64,000 nucleotides of DNA from Pinus tabuliformis (GCA_031772625.1 CM062816.1:834914033-834978032), one strand, 5' to 3'; positions 31,709-45,008 are shown, counted from the first letter of the stretch. Notes: generated from the sequence alone by a model not told the origin. Numbers and translations are program-made.

Positions 31709-33780
31709 AACAGTACCTTAAGGTGAATCGTAGAGTTCAAAGTAGAGTAGATGATAAGCTGTGGAAATCAGGGCGTGGAGTCCTAAATCCATGAAAGATA
31801 AAGACGTGGAGTCTTGGATCTATAATAAAAGGAATGGGACACAGAGTCCTAAATATTTAAAAGATCAAGGTGTGGAATCTTGGATCCTTGGAGTAGATCA
31901 GGGCGTGCAGTCCTCAATCTACTAAGGCATGAAGATGTATGCAATAGGGATGCAGAATCCATATTCTCTGGAAGAAAAATACCACTCATGGGAAGCTGAG
32001 GGATGAATTTATTTAATAAATCTCATTTCCGACAATTTTGGAGTGACTTTCTAAAAATAGAAAGTCGTGTCTAACATCTCAAATATGACTTTCCAAAAAT
32101 AGTAAATCACCTTCAATCAATGGGTAATCAAGTATAGTTGAAGGAAAATCACTTAACATATCATTAATCAATCCTAATAGTACAATCTCGACTTAATCCT
32201 CAATATTATTAACATTTTTTATGAGACTGTGATATTATTATTAAAAGAGAATTACAAATCACCTTTATCTCCTCAATCGCTTCACACCTCTCTTCTTGAC
32301 GACTCTCATGGATCTATGTAAATATATCTCTCTTTTAATAACACATTACACTCTCTTTTATGCACTCATCAAAGAATGACATATTCCTCTTACACTCATT
32401 AAAGACATGTCATAAAAGATTCCTCTTACGCTCTCTTTAATGCATATGTTACACTCTCCTTAACTAAGGTACGCATACCTCTTGTTAATGGCATGAGTTA
32501 CACTCCTCTAAATAGAATACACAACATGCATATTACTCCTCCTTTATGACAAGAATTTTTTGCTCCTCCTATATATGTGTCTCATGTATTTTGTTAGCTA
32601 TATTTGGGAACAAATTCTCTCCTCTCTGGCCATCACTCAGCGATGGAATGGTCAAAATATAATGGATGCTTGGAACCTTTGGTGGGTTGAGTCCTCGAAC
32701 CAGAAAAACCACAATCTCCCTCTACTTATATGCTGGTCTATTTGGTTAAACAAGAATGGAATCATATTTAGAGACAAAGACATCCGATGGCCTATATCAG
32801 TTGCTCAGATTATCAATGCCTTCCATGAAATTCCTGATGATGATATTACACCTTCTATCCGAGTTGTGATACCTGAAGTTATAAACTGGAATCACCCTTG
32901 GGATTTTTTTTATGGATCTGCACAAGAAAGGGGGGGGCATATTATTACACTTATCGAACAATCATTTTTACCGCATTCAGATGGGTTTGGGGGCTGGTAC
33001 AAATAATTTTGCTAAACTCATCGCTCTTAGGCATTTGCTTCATTTTCCATTAACACATGATTGCAGACAACTATAGATATTCAGGGATTCCAAAATCATT
33101 ATAAATTGGTTCAATAATACATCTACATGTCATGTTCACTCTCTTAGGAATATATTGGATGAAGCCATGCTTTTAAAATCTCAGTTTGATTATATTTCTT
33201 GTCACCACATTTATAGGGAACAAGATCAGGTTGTCGACCATCTATCCAAAGAGGTTGCATTCTAGCCTAGAGGTTTATGGCTAATACAAGAGTGGAAGGA
33301 GGCATAACACTTCTAGTACTACCACATGCCATATATTGATAAGCTATATCAAAGGGCCGATAGGCCCTAATTACAGTTTATTTACTTTCAGATACCATCA
33401 GAACTCTATGTTTTATATATATTGTATATATTTGTATCTAAACAGTCACTGTATACCCCATGAGGGTAATTTAATATAGACCTATATTTTTAAGGCTACG
33501 ACCTAACTTACTGCATATGCCTGTTAGGCATCTACAACATGTAATTTTTCAATTAATAGAAAATTACAAATTTTCCCCAAGAAAAGATGTGTCTCATGTA
33601 TTCTCACTTGGGGGAGGTGCATGGTGATACCAAGAGTTTGAGAGATTGGAAGAAGATTATGAGAGGGACATATTTGGAGAGTAGCCAAACTCTAATCTAA
33701 ATTACTAAGTATCTCTACCCAATGGAGTTGAACATGAGTGGTATTGAGAGGAAGTAAAATTTATCTTCCTTAACTTGTTT
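31709..33780 (+). mobile_element. X LTR segment, flipped relative to 6418-8485
   Basis: Starts AACAG (target duplication) and continues TACCTTAAGG, matching 37363-38540 in the same direction. The X piece left of Tat2 (6418-8485) is in the opposite direction. Contains the repeated GCGTGGAGTCCTAAAT motif (31770-31905). Interrupted by a LINE at 32591-33587 and diverges from the X LTR near 33760. Non-coding. Confidence 0.75.
32591..33587 (+). mobile_element. 5'-truncated LINE with RNase H end
   Basis: 997-bp insertion flanked by 15-bp direct repeats TGTGTCTCATGTATT (32576-32590 and 33588-33602). Neighbouring X copies are uninterrupted there (38316). The coding remnant covers the C-terminus of an L1-type plant LINE ORF2: the linker after RT (LLICWSIWLNKNGIIFRDKD, 32700-32790), then an RNase H (WDFFYGSAQERGG, FRDSKIIINWFN, YREQDQVVDHLSKE) with stops and the first Asp lost. 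It ends TTTTCCCCAAGAAAAGA rather than with a clean poly(A). Confidence 0.85.
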
Positions 33781-33791
33781 ACTCATAAACA

Positions 33792-33940
33792 ACTCTTGGT
33801 ATCACAATGCACCTCAATATGTAAGATCCAATCTTACCAACCATCAATATACTTTTGAGGTGCATTATGATACCAATTCTTGGTATCAAAATGCACCTCC
33901 CTCTCACTTAGGGGGGAGAGGGAGGTGCATTGTGATACCA
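33792..33940. repeat. alternating inverted copies of a 23-bp motif
   Basis: GAGGTGCATTGTGATACCAAGAG and its reverse complement alternate four times (near 33792, 33853, 33876 and 33916). Between the first two lies a 30-bp piece of X LTR end (TGTAAGATCCAATCTTACC, 33820). The last pair forms a hairpin with a stem of about 25 bp around CTCACTTAGGGG. Confidence 0.75.
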
Positions 33941-34936
33941 AGAGTTGGAGAGATTTATTAAAAAAAAATATGAGAAGGAGAGACTTAAAGAGTAGTCAAT
34001 TGCTTTCGAAATGAATTTTAAATTCCTAAACTAATTTATGGCAGCCCTTATATTCTTTACATATGGGTCAATAAGGATTGTATGGAACCTTAGCTTATTA
34101 ATTATAAAAATAAAATTATGTCTTGAACCTCAAATTGTGATATTTCCTAAAGAGTAAACATTTAGTAAAAAAAAATTGCAGGTACGTCTTAAAGATTTTG
34201 ATTGCAAGGGTGCCTTATAGAATGAAAAAGGGAAAACTTGGATTGAGAAGACATAAATAAAGAGGAATGTAAGAGTGGGTTATTATATGACATGTTTTGT
34301 TGCATAGTTTCAATGGATATTGTATGTGGATGGTTTGGAACTTCTTGTATGCAAATTTGATTGTGAGATGGGATGGACTGTCATTGTTGTTTATACAACT
34401 AATGTGGGAGTTGTTTATGAGTTGGAAAGCTCATTTTTTCTATAGAAACCAAAGAGAATGACACGGGAAATATTATTGAATTCTTAATGCATTAGATAAT
34501 GAAAAGACAATCATTTGTAATGTGAGATCATTGTCAAATATTAGTATCTAGATATAATACGCTTGATTAGATGATTGTGTTGATATAGTATGTATTGTAG
34601 TGTATGTTAAAATCTATTTAATATGGCATAACTATACATGGTAATTGATTAATAATGGTATTTTTGGTCTTCATGGACAACCCAATTGGATTTTAGAAAG
34701 ATATATATATATATATATACACTTGATTAGATGATTGTGTTGATATAGTATGTATTGTAGTGTATGTTAAAATCTATTTAGTATGGCATAACTATACATG
34801 GTACTTGATTAATAATGGTATTTTTGGTCTTCATGGACAACCCAATTGGATTTTAGAAAGATATATATATATATATATATATATATCCAATGACTATAAT
34901 AAAACTTCGGGCCAAGTTTAATCCAGAGGGGGAATA
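33941..34936 (+). mobile_element. X LTR piece joined to X internal 3' end, with PPT
   Basis: 33941-34030 matches the X LTR at 38380-38480. From about 34031 it matches the X internal region at 35925-36635. It ends with the polypurine tract AGAGGGGGAATA before LTR start TGTAGTGTCCC at 34937. Non-coding. Confidence 0.7.
34562..34880 (+). repeat. 160-bp tandem duplication in X internal region
   Basis: Two head-to-tail units (34562-34721 and 34722-34880), each from CTTGATTAGATGATTGTG to a (TA)n tract after TTAGAAAGA. The matching X copy at 36420-36580 has a single unit. Confidence 0.85.
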
Positions 34937-35426
34937 TGTAGTGTCCCACCTTGGAAATGTTAGTTTTGTGACACTTAGAGAGGGTGATTTTGATGTAATG
35001 ATATAAGATTATGCATGACAGACTTAGGTACATGCTTATATGTTATAGACCTAGTTTGGGTCACCTGGTTGCTATGTTCTTATGATAATATCTATGGTTG
35101 TGTGTATAAGAACTAATTTTGGTATAGAGCATATTATTGATGTTTTCTCTTTTGGTATCATAGTTTGGACATAGGTGTATGACATGGATAGTGATTCAAG
35201 ATTGAGACACATATAACCATGGATGATCATGGTTATGTGTAACATATGGTTAATTATGATTTATGTATGATACATGATTTATATGATTATATATATATAA
35301 TCTTGTAATGAGAAAGATGTAACAGGGGACATGGTTATTTGCAAACAAGGACGCTCAAATTATATATTACTGTGAAAGTCATGATACATGATTTTTATGA
35401 TTATATATGCTTAATATTGTATTGAC
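34937..35426 (+). mobile_element. X LTR 5' fragment, internally deleted
   Basis: Starts TGTAGTGTCCCACC after a PPT and matches 36636-37120. At about 35426 it jumps to X internal sequence (TGCTTGGATGTATAG, as at 41787), so most of the LTR, the PBS and the start of the internal region are deleted. Confidence 0.7.
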
Positions 35427-36635
35427 CAGGTTGAATTTTTTGCTTGGATGTATAGTTGTATGAGTAGTTAGTAATTCCACAAAAGGTTATAATCTTTTGA
35501 GAGGTAGTAAAAAAAAAATTATCTATAGGCTATAAATGTCTTTATGATAGTCTAAATCTTATTTAAAATCAACAAGGTTCTTCAGAGTTTGAGAAATGTA
35601 TGGTTTTAATAGCCTTTTTTTTTGTATGTAAGGAACAAGACATGAAACCAAATGAATTGATTAATTATTGAATAGAAATCATGAGTGATTTTATAGTGGG
35701 AAAATAAGTTGACTTACAATTATCAAGATAGATTCAATAATATAGATATTGTATTTGTATAATTATGAAAGTTGTTCTTGATTACAAGCCACTTTCAAAA
35801 AGATATATTTAATTATTTTTGGAATGAATGTCTTCTAAATGAGTCATTAATAATTGATTCTCAAGTAAGAGAAGTGAATAATAATGAAGATTATGGGAAT
35901 TCAAGGAATGGTCTATAACATAAAGTGGGTCAATAAGGACTGTATGTAACCTTAGCTTGTTAATTAAAAAAATTTATGTCTTTTAACCTCAAATTGTGAT
36001 TTTTCCTAAAGAGTAAACATTTAGTAAAAAACAAATGTAGGTAGATTTTAAAGGTTTTGATTGCAAGGGTGCCTTATAGAATGAAAAACGGAAAACTTGG
36101 ATTGAGAAGACATAAATCAAGTGGGATGTAAGAGTGGGTTATTATATGACATGTTTTGTTGCATAGTTTGAATAGATATTGTATGTGGATGGTTTGGTTC
36201 TTCTTGTATGCAAATTTCATTGTGAGATGGGATGGACCATCATTGTTGTTTATACAACTAATGTGGGAGTTGTTTGTGAGTCGACAAGCTCATTTTTCTA
36301 TAGAAACCTAAGAGAATGACACATGAAATATTATTGAATTCTTGATGCATTAGATAAAGAAAAGACAATCATTTGTAATGTGAGATCATTGTCAAATAAT
36401 AGTATCTAGATATAATATGCTTGATCAGATGATTGTTTTGATATAATATGTATTGTAGTTTATGTTAAAATATATTTAGTATGGAATAACTATACATGGT
36501 ACTTGATTAATAATGGTATTTTTGGTCTTCATGGACAACCTGATTGGATTTTAGAAAGATGCATATATATTTATATATAGATGTCCAACGACTATAATAA
36601 AACTTTGGGCCAAGTTTAATCCAAGAGGGGGATTA
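35427..36635 (+). mobile_element. X internal region with PPT
   Basis: First half matches 41787-42165, second half matches 34060-34936. It ends with the purine tract AAGAGGGGGATTA before LTR start 36636. No open frame of note. Together with 40862-42167 it shows that the X internal region is only about 2.1 kb and non-coding. Confidence 0.75.
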
Positions 36636-37349
36636 TGTAGTGTCCCACCTTGGAAAGGTTAGTTTTGTAACACTTAAAAAGGGTGATTTTGATGTAATGA
36701 TATAAGATTATGCATGACAGACTTATGTATGTGCTTATATGCTATATACCTAGTTTGGGTCACCTGGTTGCTATGTGATTATGATAATATCTATGGTTGT
36801 GTGTATAAGAATTGATTTTGGTTAAGAGCATATTATTGATGTTTTCTCTTTTGGTATCCTAGTTTAGACATAGGTGTATGACATGGATGGTGATTCAGGA
36901 TTGAGACACATAGATCCATGGATGATCATGGTTATGTGGAACATATGGTTAATTATGATTTATGGATGATATATGATTTTTATGATTATATATGCTTAAT
37001 CTTGTATTGAGCAGGATGTGAAAGAGGACTTGGTTATTTGCAAACAAGGATGCTCAAATTATAAATGACTGTGGAAGTCATGATACATGATTTTTATGAT
37101 TATATATGCTTAATCTTGTATTGAGCAAGATGTGACAGGGCACTGGTTATTTGCAAATAAGGATGTTCAAATAATAAATGGTTGCAAAAATCATTTCTCT
37201 ATAACCAAAATGGTTGTGGAAGTCACGCACAATCTTTGGTAAAATGTGAATAAGTTAATTATGATATTCATTGATTCCTTTGATCTATGAGATTGTGACA
37301 TGTGCAGGTCTTGGAACAAGGCTTTACCAATGAACCATCAGATGGGTAT

Positions 37350-38601
37350 GAGCTCACAATCAGTACCTTAAGGTGAAGCTTGGATTTTCAAAGTAGAGTA
37401 GATGAGAATCCATGGAAATTAGGTCGTGGAGTCCTAAATCCATGAAAGATAAAGACGTGGAACCTTGGATATATAATAAAATGATTAGGGCGTGGAGTCA
37501 TAAATCCATGAAAGGTAAAGACATGGAGTCTTGTATATATAATAAAATGTTTAGGGTGCGGAGTCCTAAATATTTAAAAATATCAAGGTGTGGAATCTTG
37601 AATCTTTAGAGTAGATGAAGGCACAAAGTCCTCAGTCTAGTAAGGCCCAGAGAAGCATGTAATAGGGATGTGGAATCCCTATTCTCCGGAAGAAAAATAC
37701 GACTCATGGGCAACTAAGGGATGAATTTCCTTAGTAAAACCTCTTTTCTAAATCCTAGAGTGACTTTCTAAAAATAGAAAGTCATGTCTAGCATCTCAAA
37801 CGTGACTTCCCAAAAATAGTAAATCACCTTGCATAAATTGGTAATCAAGTATAGTTGAAGGAAAATCACTTAACTTATCATTAATCAATCCTATTAGTTC
37901 AATCTCAAATTAATCCTCAATATTATTAAAATTAGTAATAACATTATTAATAATACTATTATATTTTATGAGACTATGATATTATTATTAAAAGGGAATT
38001 ACAAGTCACCTTCATCTCCTCAATCACTTCACACCTCTCTCCTTAATTACTCTCATGGCTCTATGTAAATCTCTCTCTTTTAATAATACATTACACTCTA
38101 TTTTATGCACTCATTAAAGAATGGTATTCCTCTTACACTCATTAAAGCCATGTCATAAAAGATTCCTCTTATGCTCTCTTTAATGCATTTGTTACGATCT
38201 TCTTAACTAAGGCATGCATACCTCTCCTTAATGGCATGAGTTACACTCCTATAAATGGAATACAAGGCATGCATATTACTCCCCCTTCATGACAAGAATT
38301 TGTTGCTCCTCCTATATATGTGTCTCATGTATTCTCACTTAGGGGGGAGAAGGAGGTGCACTGTGATACCAAGAGTTGGAGAGACTTATTAAATATCTAT
38401 ATACATATATATATGAGAAGGAGAGACTTGAAGAGTAGCCAATTGCTTTTGAAATGAATTTGAAATTCCTAAACTAAATTACTAAGTAGCTCTACTTGGT
38501 GGAGCTAACCATGAGTGGTATTGGGAGGAAGTGAAACTTATCTTCCTTAGCTTGCCTTGGATATCTCTCTACTATTGTATTTTGGTATTGTTTGTGAGCT
38601 C
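37350..38601 (+). repeat. segment bounded by 18-bp inverted repeats, X LTR plus copy
   Basis: Left end GAGCTCACAATCAGTACC (37350-37367), right end GGTATTGTTTGTGAGCTC (38584-38601): 16 of 18 bases pair as an inverted repeat. The same block is at 51291-52479 in the minus copy. At the Tat2 site this block is flipped relative to the flanking LTR. Confidence 0.75.
37421..37570 (+). repeat. about 66-bp tandem repeat in X LTR
   Basis: Units starting AGGNCGTGGAGTC at 37421, 37487 and (partial) 37553, each with CATGAAAG.TAAAGAC and TATAATAAAATG. Similar arrays lie at 31770-31905 and, reversed, at 52210-52420. The open frame over it is a by-product of the repeat. Confidence 0.8.
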
Positions 38602-40863
38602 TTACAGCTCGGGGATTCTAGGGGGAGAATTTCTCCTTGGATATGGTTAGGTGGAAAACTGGATGGTTCACAATAAGTTGGTAAGGATATTGGAGCTGAA
38701 GCATACTCTCATCTTTGGAGTTGTATATATACATTGTCAGGTATATTCATAAACATTCTTGAAATTTTAGTTCATTATTAGTTTAAAGTGTTGTAGAAAT
38801 TTCAATTTATGAGAAATTTCTACTTATGAATGTTTATGTTATGAGCTAACCAATAATGAATGGCAGCTATAGCTGAGAATGTGCATGTAGGGGGATTAAA
38901 ACAAGAATGTGTTGCCAAAGTTTTCAAGTTCAGTTTATAATGAATCTTTGTCCATAGTAGGTCATATCTATTATCCAAATTCAATATTCTATGTTTGATA
39001 GCAAGGTTTTTGCTTACAGTGAATTGGGTTGTTAGCTGAAACTTAGATATATATTAGATATATATATATAAAATGTTGCACACAGAATGTTTGAATCAAT
39101 TCTGCGATAACTGTAGTTCATTTTGTATAAGTTTTTTTTTGTACAGTGTTGTTGCAAACTAATTGACAGAAAGTCTTACATGCTGAAGCATTCAGGATGC
39201 CATAAGTTTGATGAAAATATAATATTAGCATAAATTTGAGTTTTATTTATTCATGTACAACTCTAGATGAAGTTTGCATTCTTAGTGTATGACAAAAATT
39301 TGAAATGAGATAGTAGGATTTTTTTACTTTTTATTTTTTTTAAGAATTGAATCCCTAGGAATTTGGGATGTGATTCAACCCAACATTAGGGGGTCATGCC
39401 TTATGGGCCTATAACCCCCCATTTGATTCCAAAAATATACTTTTCCAAACCCGAATCGTAAATCTAGGTGATTTTGTAGATTATTGTTGCCAAATTTGTG
39501 TCCTTGTTGCGAGTTTTTTTGGTGAAGGATTAAGATGAATTAGTTTCTGTTTTAATATTCCAATATTTGAAGTTTTAATTTATGGATTTTATGAATTAAA
39601 TAGATTGAGTAAAAATCTTATATTCATGTTGCTAAGGGTTGTCAAAATTGTCTTAAGAGATGATGGTCGCCAAGTGTTTGACAAAATGCCTCAATGGTTG
39701 TATAGTGTATGCTTGCAAACTATTTGTCAAAAGGCTTCAATGGTTATAGTTTTTATACAAATAAATTCTTAGAGTAAATGTCTCATTGACTATAGCCTTT
39801 GTGTACCAGAAACTTATGAATAGATTAATCAATGGATGTAGCTTCTTATGTCTACAAGTTTTTTTTTGTATAAATGGGAAAATGAATTTTAGTAAAGTTG
39901 TTGAACTGTGAATAGATGAGCAGGAGGGTGTCACTTTTATCATTAAAAAAAGGGTGTTGTTGGAAACAATTTTACAATGACAAATTCTATAGGATTTAAT
40001 TACTTGTGCAAGTGAGCATAATAAGTTGTCCAAGTTGCATGTATTCATGAGTGTAATCATATACTTTAGTAGTTGTAGTAAACAACTAATTGTGCCTAAT
40101 TTTGGCAAGTCCATTGTTCTACTTGGAACTTTTTGAAGAATAATGTGCTTTTGAATTTGTAATAATAACTACTCTTGGTGTAACATTAATTATACAAGTC
40201 TCATGATTGAAGCAATGTCATTCTGCAAATAATTGTTTTTCCTTAATACTTGGGAACGAGGATTTTTAGATGATGAATTTGGAAACATTGTTGGGTCACT
40301 ATATTTTGTGATTCCATTTTTCCATTTCATAAACATATCATTAGAATTTTTTATGAAGAGAGGTATATTCCTTCTTCGGGTACCTTATTATAGGTAGATT
40401 ATTAATCATGCCCTTATATGTGATTTTTGTAATAGAAGTAGGATATTTTAGGTTCTTGTGGCATTCTTTGTGGTTATGATGTAAAGATTCAATAAGTGGA
40501 GTCTATTTAGCATAATCTAAGGGGGGTCAAATAGGTTGATTAATATTAATGTTTACACATGGCATTATGATGGAATCTATTTCCAGTCTTACTTATAACT
40601 CACGTATAAGTATGAAAAAATCACATCTATGTTCTTTTAAACATGAGGAGAAATGTGTTTTGGAATTGGTTTTAAGGGAATGTTATCCCTGACTTCTTAT
40701 GTTATATTCTTATATTGAAATAGATGAAGGAACATGATCTTCATGATAACCAAGTTAGTCATATTATGATTATTAATAAAATAAAATAAAATTGAGTGAT
40801 AGTGTTCAAGATAACCTTTAGTTATCTACACTCTTGATGGTTGGTAAGGTGCGACCTTACATA

Positions 40864-40875
40864 TGGTATCAGAGC
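40864..40875 (+). promoter_or_regulatory. X primer binding site, initiator tRNA-Met type
   Basis: TGGTATCAGAGC two bases after LTR end TTACA. This is the common plant LTR-element primer site. Confidence 0.85.
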
Positions 40876-41854
40876 AAATGTATGGGTGTGGAATCCATAC
40901 TAGCATATATCTATGAACTAAGTATTTCTTCTGGTTAGAATGAACAAAAATATTTTCATGAAATCTCATAGACATGATTAAGGAGGATTGATTATGTGTA
41001 ATTAAAGTTAAATGGATCAAGATTCGTAACATGAATTTGCTTGAGATTTAAATCCATTATTTTATTTTTATTACAAATGAAGATACTAAGATTGGTATAC
41101 TAAACACTATTAGGTGGTTTAGAATGTTTGGAATAATTGATTTTGATATATGGAGTCAAGTGTGAACTAGGTATCTATCCTATAGTATTGTAATTATTTT
41201 GTATGTGTTGGATTTAGGTAGAAATAAATGATTTTCAAATGCTTGAAATGTAGAAAAGGATTATTGTGATAAGTTGATGAAATATCTTTTCTATTGGCTT
41301 AAGACAAATTAGGTCTAGGAAAGCCATAAGAGTCCTTTTAATGATTTTGTCAGTTGAATATTGGTTGAATTCTATTTAACCAAATTAATTATAGAAATTA
41401 TGAGGATTTAACTCATGAACTGCTTCAAACTATTGCTAGTTAGATTATCGAGTCAAAATTCATATTGTTTATGAACTTGATGAATTGCTTTCTTGGAATT
41501 TGATTAACTTGTAAATCGTTTAGAGAATAACATGTTTAGAAGATAAACATTTTATGTGTTGAGAACTTTGTTTTATTTGAACTTAAAGAAAAAAGGTATG
41601 TAATTAATGAAAATCTTAGTTGAGTTCTTGTTTTATAAGAATTTGTGCTTGTGATATTTTTTGAGGGAGAAATTGAAGGAGAGTAAGAACACATTTTGAT
41701 GAATGGGAATTCTTGCATGATTTAGAAGCCTAAGATGATTGTATTATATGTGGAATGGAAGAGATTGATGGATTTAGGAATTTTGTGCTTGGATGTATAG
41801 TTGTATGAGTAGTTAGTAATTCTGCAAAAGGTTATAATCTTTGAGAGGTAGTTA

Positions 41855-41905
<51 letters not shown>

Positions 41906-42167
41906 CTAGAAATGCCTTTATGATAGTCTAAATCTGATTTAAAATCAACAAGATTCTTCATAGTTTGAAAAATGTATGGTTTTCATAGCTTGTTTTTTTT
42001 GTATGTAAGGAATAAGACATGAAACCAAATGACTTGATTAATTATTGAATAGAAATCACAAGTGATTTTATAGTGGGAAAACAAGTTGACTTACAATTAT
42101 CAAGATAAATTCTATAATATATATTGTATTTGTATAATTACAAAAGTCGTTCTTGATTATAAGCCCA
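40876..42167 (+). mobile_element. X internal region, 5' part
   Basis: Non-coding sequence after the PBS, also found reversed at 62836-63693 and 54420-54518. It includes a (GA)n tract (41869-41904) after a (TA)n tract. It is cut at about 42167, where a minus-strand X LTR end (CACCTTACCAACC) begins. Confidence 0.75.
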
Positions 42168-44356
42168 CCTTACCAACCATCAATAATATAGAGAAGTAGA
42201 GGTCACATTAATCACTAATACTCATTTTTGTTTGTTTGTTTGTAACATTACTAACTTAGTTATCATGTAATCATGTTCCTTCATCTATCTCAATATCACA
42301 TAAGAAGTCGGGGATAACTTTACTTTAAAACCAATTCCAAAACACATTTCTCCTCAAGTTTAAAAGAAGTGTGTGCCCTTTTCATACTTATATGTGAGCT
42401 CTAAGTAATAATGGAGATAAATTCCACCGTAATTCCATGTGTGGGAATTAAGCTAGATCAACCTATTTGATATCCTAGATTATGCTAAATAAGTTCTACT
42501 TATTGACTCTTGGCCACAGGAACCTAAAATGTTATGCTTCTATCACATATAAGGGTATGAATATTAACCTACTTGTAACAAAATAACTAAAGGAGTAGTA
42601 TGCCTCTCTTCATCAATAAATCTAATAAATATGATATGTTTATTGATTTATCAATTAAAAATTCCCAATAGCATTGCTTCATTCACGAGACTCGTATAAT
42701 GAATGTTGCAGCAAGAGAACCCACTGTTACAAATTGTGAAACATATTAATCTTCAAAAGTGCCAAATAAAACAGCGGACTTGGAAAAATAAGGCATAATA
42801 GTTGTTTGCTACAACCATTACAACATAAGATTGCACCCATGAATACATGCAACTCAAACAAAACTTATTATTCTTATTTGCACAAAATTCTACAGAATTG
42901 GTCATTGTAAAATTGTTTCCAACAACAAACCTTTTTTAAATGAAAGCTTTAGATAATAAAAGTAACAACTATCCTATTCTCTATTCACACTCCAACAACT
43001 TATTAAATTCATTTTCATATTCATTACGAAATTTGCAGACATAGGAAGCTGCATCCATTAAATAATCTATTCATAAATTTTCTAGTACATAAAAGCTACA
43101 GTAAGTAGGGCATTTACTCTAATAATTTATATGCACAAAAACTACATCCATTGAAGTTTTGGAAAACACTTTGCAAGCATGCAATCTAAAATCTACAGCC
43201 ATTGAGGCCTTTTGGAAAACACTTTGCAAGAATTCAATCTAAAACCATTAAGGCCTTTTAACAAACACTTGCAAGCATGCAATCTACAACCATTGAGGCA
43301 TTTTGTCAAACAGTTGGAAGCCATAATCTCTTAAGGCAATTTGACATGAATCTAAGATTCTTCCTCAACCTATTTAGCTCATAAAATTTATAAATTAATT
43401 CTTCAAATGACAAAATATTAAAACAGGGACTAAATCATCTTATTCTTTCACCCAAAACTTGACAACAGATGCACACAGTTGGCAGCAACAATCTGCAAAA
43501 TCGCCCAGATTTACGATCTGGGTTTTGAAAAGTATTTTTTTGGAATCAAGTCGGGGTTACAGGTTCAAATGGTATAGATACCCCCTGATGTTGTCCTGAA
43601 TCATTACGAAAACACCCACGGATGCAATTGTTTAAACTAGAAAATCTTCTAACTCCTAGAATCTCATTTACAGATTTTTTCAAACAGATGGCATGCAAAC
43701 TTGAATCTACAACCATGAATAAAAAATAGTAACACATAATTAGTTTATAATTACTTATGTATTCTCCAAATAATTTTCTAAATCATCTCATCTGTTGTAA
43801 GTGAGCTGAAGGGTTTTCATATTCATCAAGCATTATTTTCATTCAACCATTCCATCAAACACATGGCAAGCATCCTTAGTTGTTAGGAATCACTCCAAAA
43901 CAAGAGTTAACCAGTGATGATTATTTTAATGCATTATGTATCCTTACTTGTCATCAACATTTTCAAGGGTGGTAAGCACATAATGACAGAAAAATACCTC
44001 AATTACTTTCCTTGAAACTCTTGCCTGTCATTATTTTGCATTTTTATTATAAGGGATGATCTAGTTATTCCTCCAGGTATATGTTGGGTATGTGTCACTT
44101 CTATTATTTCCCCCATAGGCTACAAGTTAAAAATTATTCATGCATAATCATTTGCATTTACAATAAAAATAATAGCATTTCCCATTTACGGTTTTTTCCA
44201 AACACTTTGCAACATATCCTGAAACCATTTCTAAAACATGTCTCTAGTTACCTATTTCAATTAAAATGAAACAAAACCACAACTCATGAAACTCTTACCT
44301 AAGTCCTTTGGAAATCCTTTATTGTAATTACCTTCAACAATGTTTGGCTTTCCTTT

Positions 44357-45008
44357 TGATCCAGGTGGATCTTCAGACACCATGGCATGGAAACGCTCAA
44401 AAATCAAAGTGTTTGTAATGATGTCGACATAGGACCAAAGCATAGATCTTGTCGTCCTGATCGTGGTGGTGCGAACGGCTCATCAAACCGAGCTCGTATG
44501 TGAAAGAGAGAGCTCTTCAAAGTTTGACATGACAGGGGAAAAGTGGGTCCCACAGTGTGCCACATGGCATCCCCGTAAGTAGGTCGGACCCACATGGCAA
44601 CCTATCAGCTATTGACACTTGGATTTTTTTCATTTGTCTCCTAAACTTGCATACGAGACAAAATCATTTTTAAATGGTTAATAAATAACCATATAACGAA
44701 ATGTGCAAATATAGTTATTAAAATAACTATATAAAAACAACAAAAAACACATGGTTTTGGGATCGGCGGCAACAAACCCCGCCGAACCCTTTAAAACACC
44801 CTTATCACAATAAACGCACATATATTTATATATGGGATATCGGGATTGGCGGCAATAACCCCTGCCGAAACCTTCTCCACATATCCTGCATATATGTCCG
44901 ACCATATATCTATATATATGTTGTTTAAAACAATGTATTAATGGGCGGGCGTGGGCCATCAGCGGTGGACCTGGCCCAAACCCCAACGGTCAACCATCCA
45001 TATATATA

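Larger units (their letters stand above)
36636..40861 (+). mobile_element. X LTR, full length (4226 bp)
   Basis: Starts TGTAGTGTCCCACC just after a PPT and ends GGTGCGACCTTACA just before a PBS, so both ends are set by element logic. The two ends form an imperfect inverted repeat. The same LTR occurs in minus orientation at 42168-53296. No coding content. Includes a 1.25-kb segment bounded by inverted repeats (37350-38601) and a small tandem array. Confidence 0.82.

Noticed and set aside
37412..37609. Repetitive 65-codon frame, possible repeat protein or CRISPR-like array
   Set aside because: It is a 66-bp minisatellite of an X LTR; the units are contiguous with no spacers, and the genome is eukaryotic.
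40864..40875. tRNA-like sequences at 40864, 46773 and 56944
   Set aside because: They are 12-base primer binding sites right after LTR ends, not tRNA genes.
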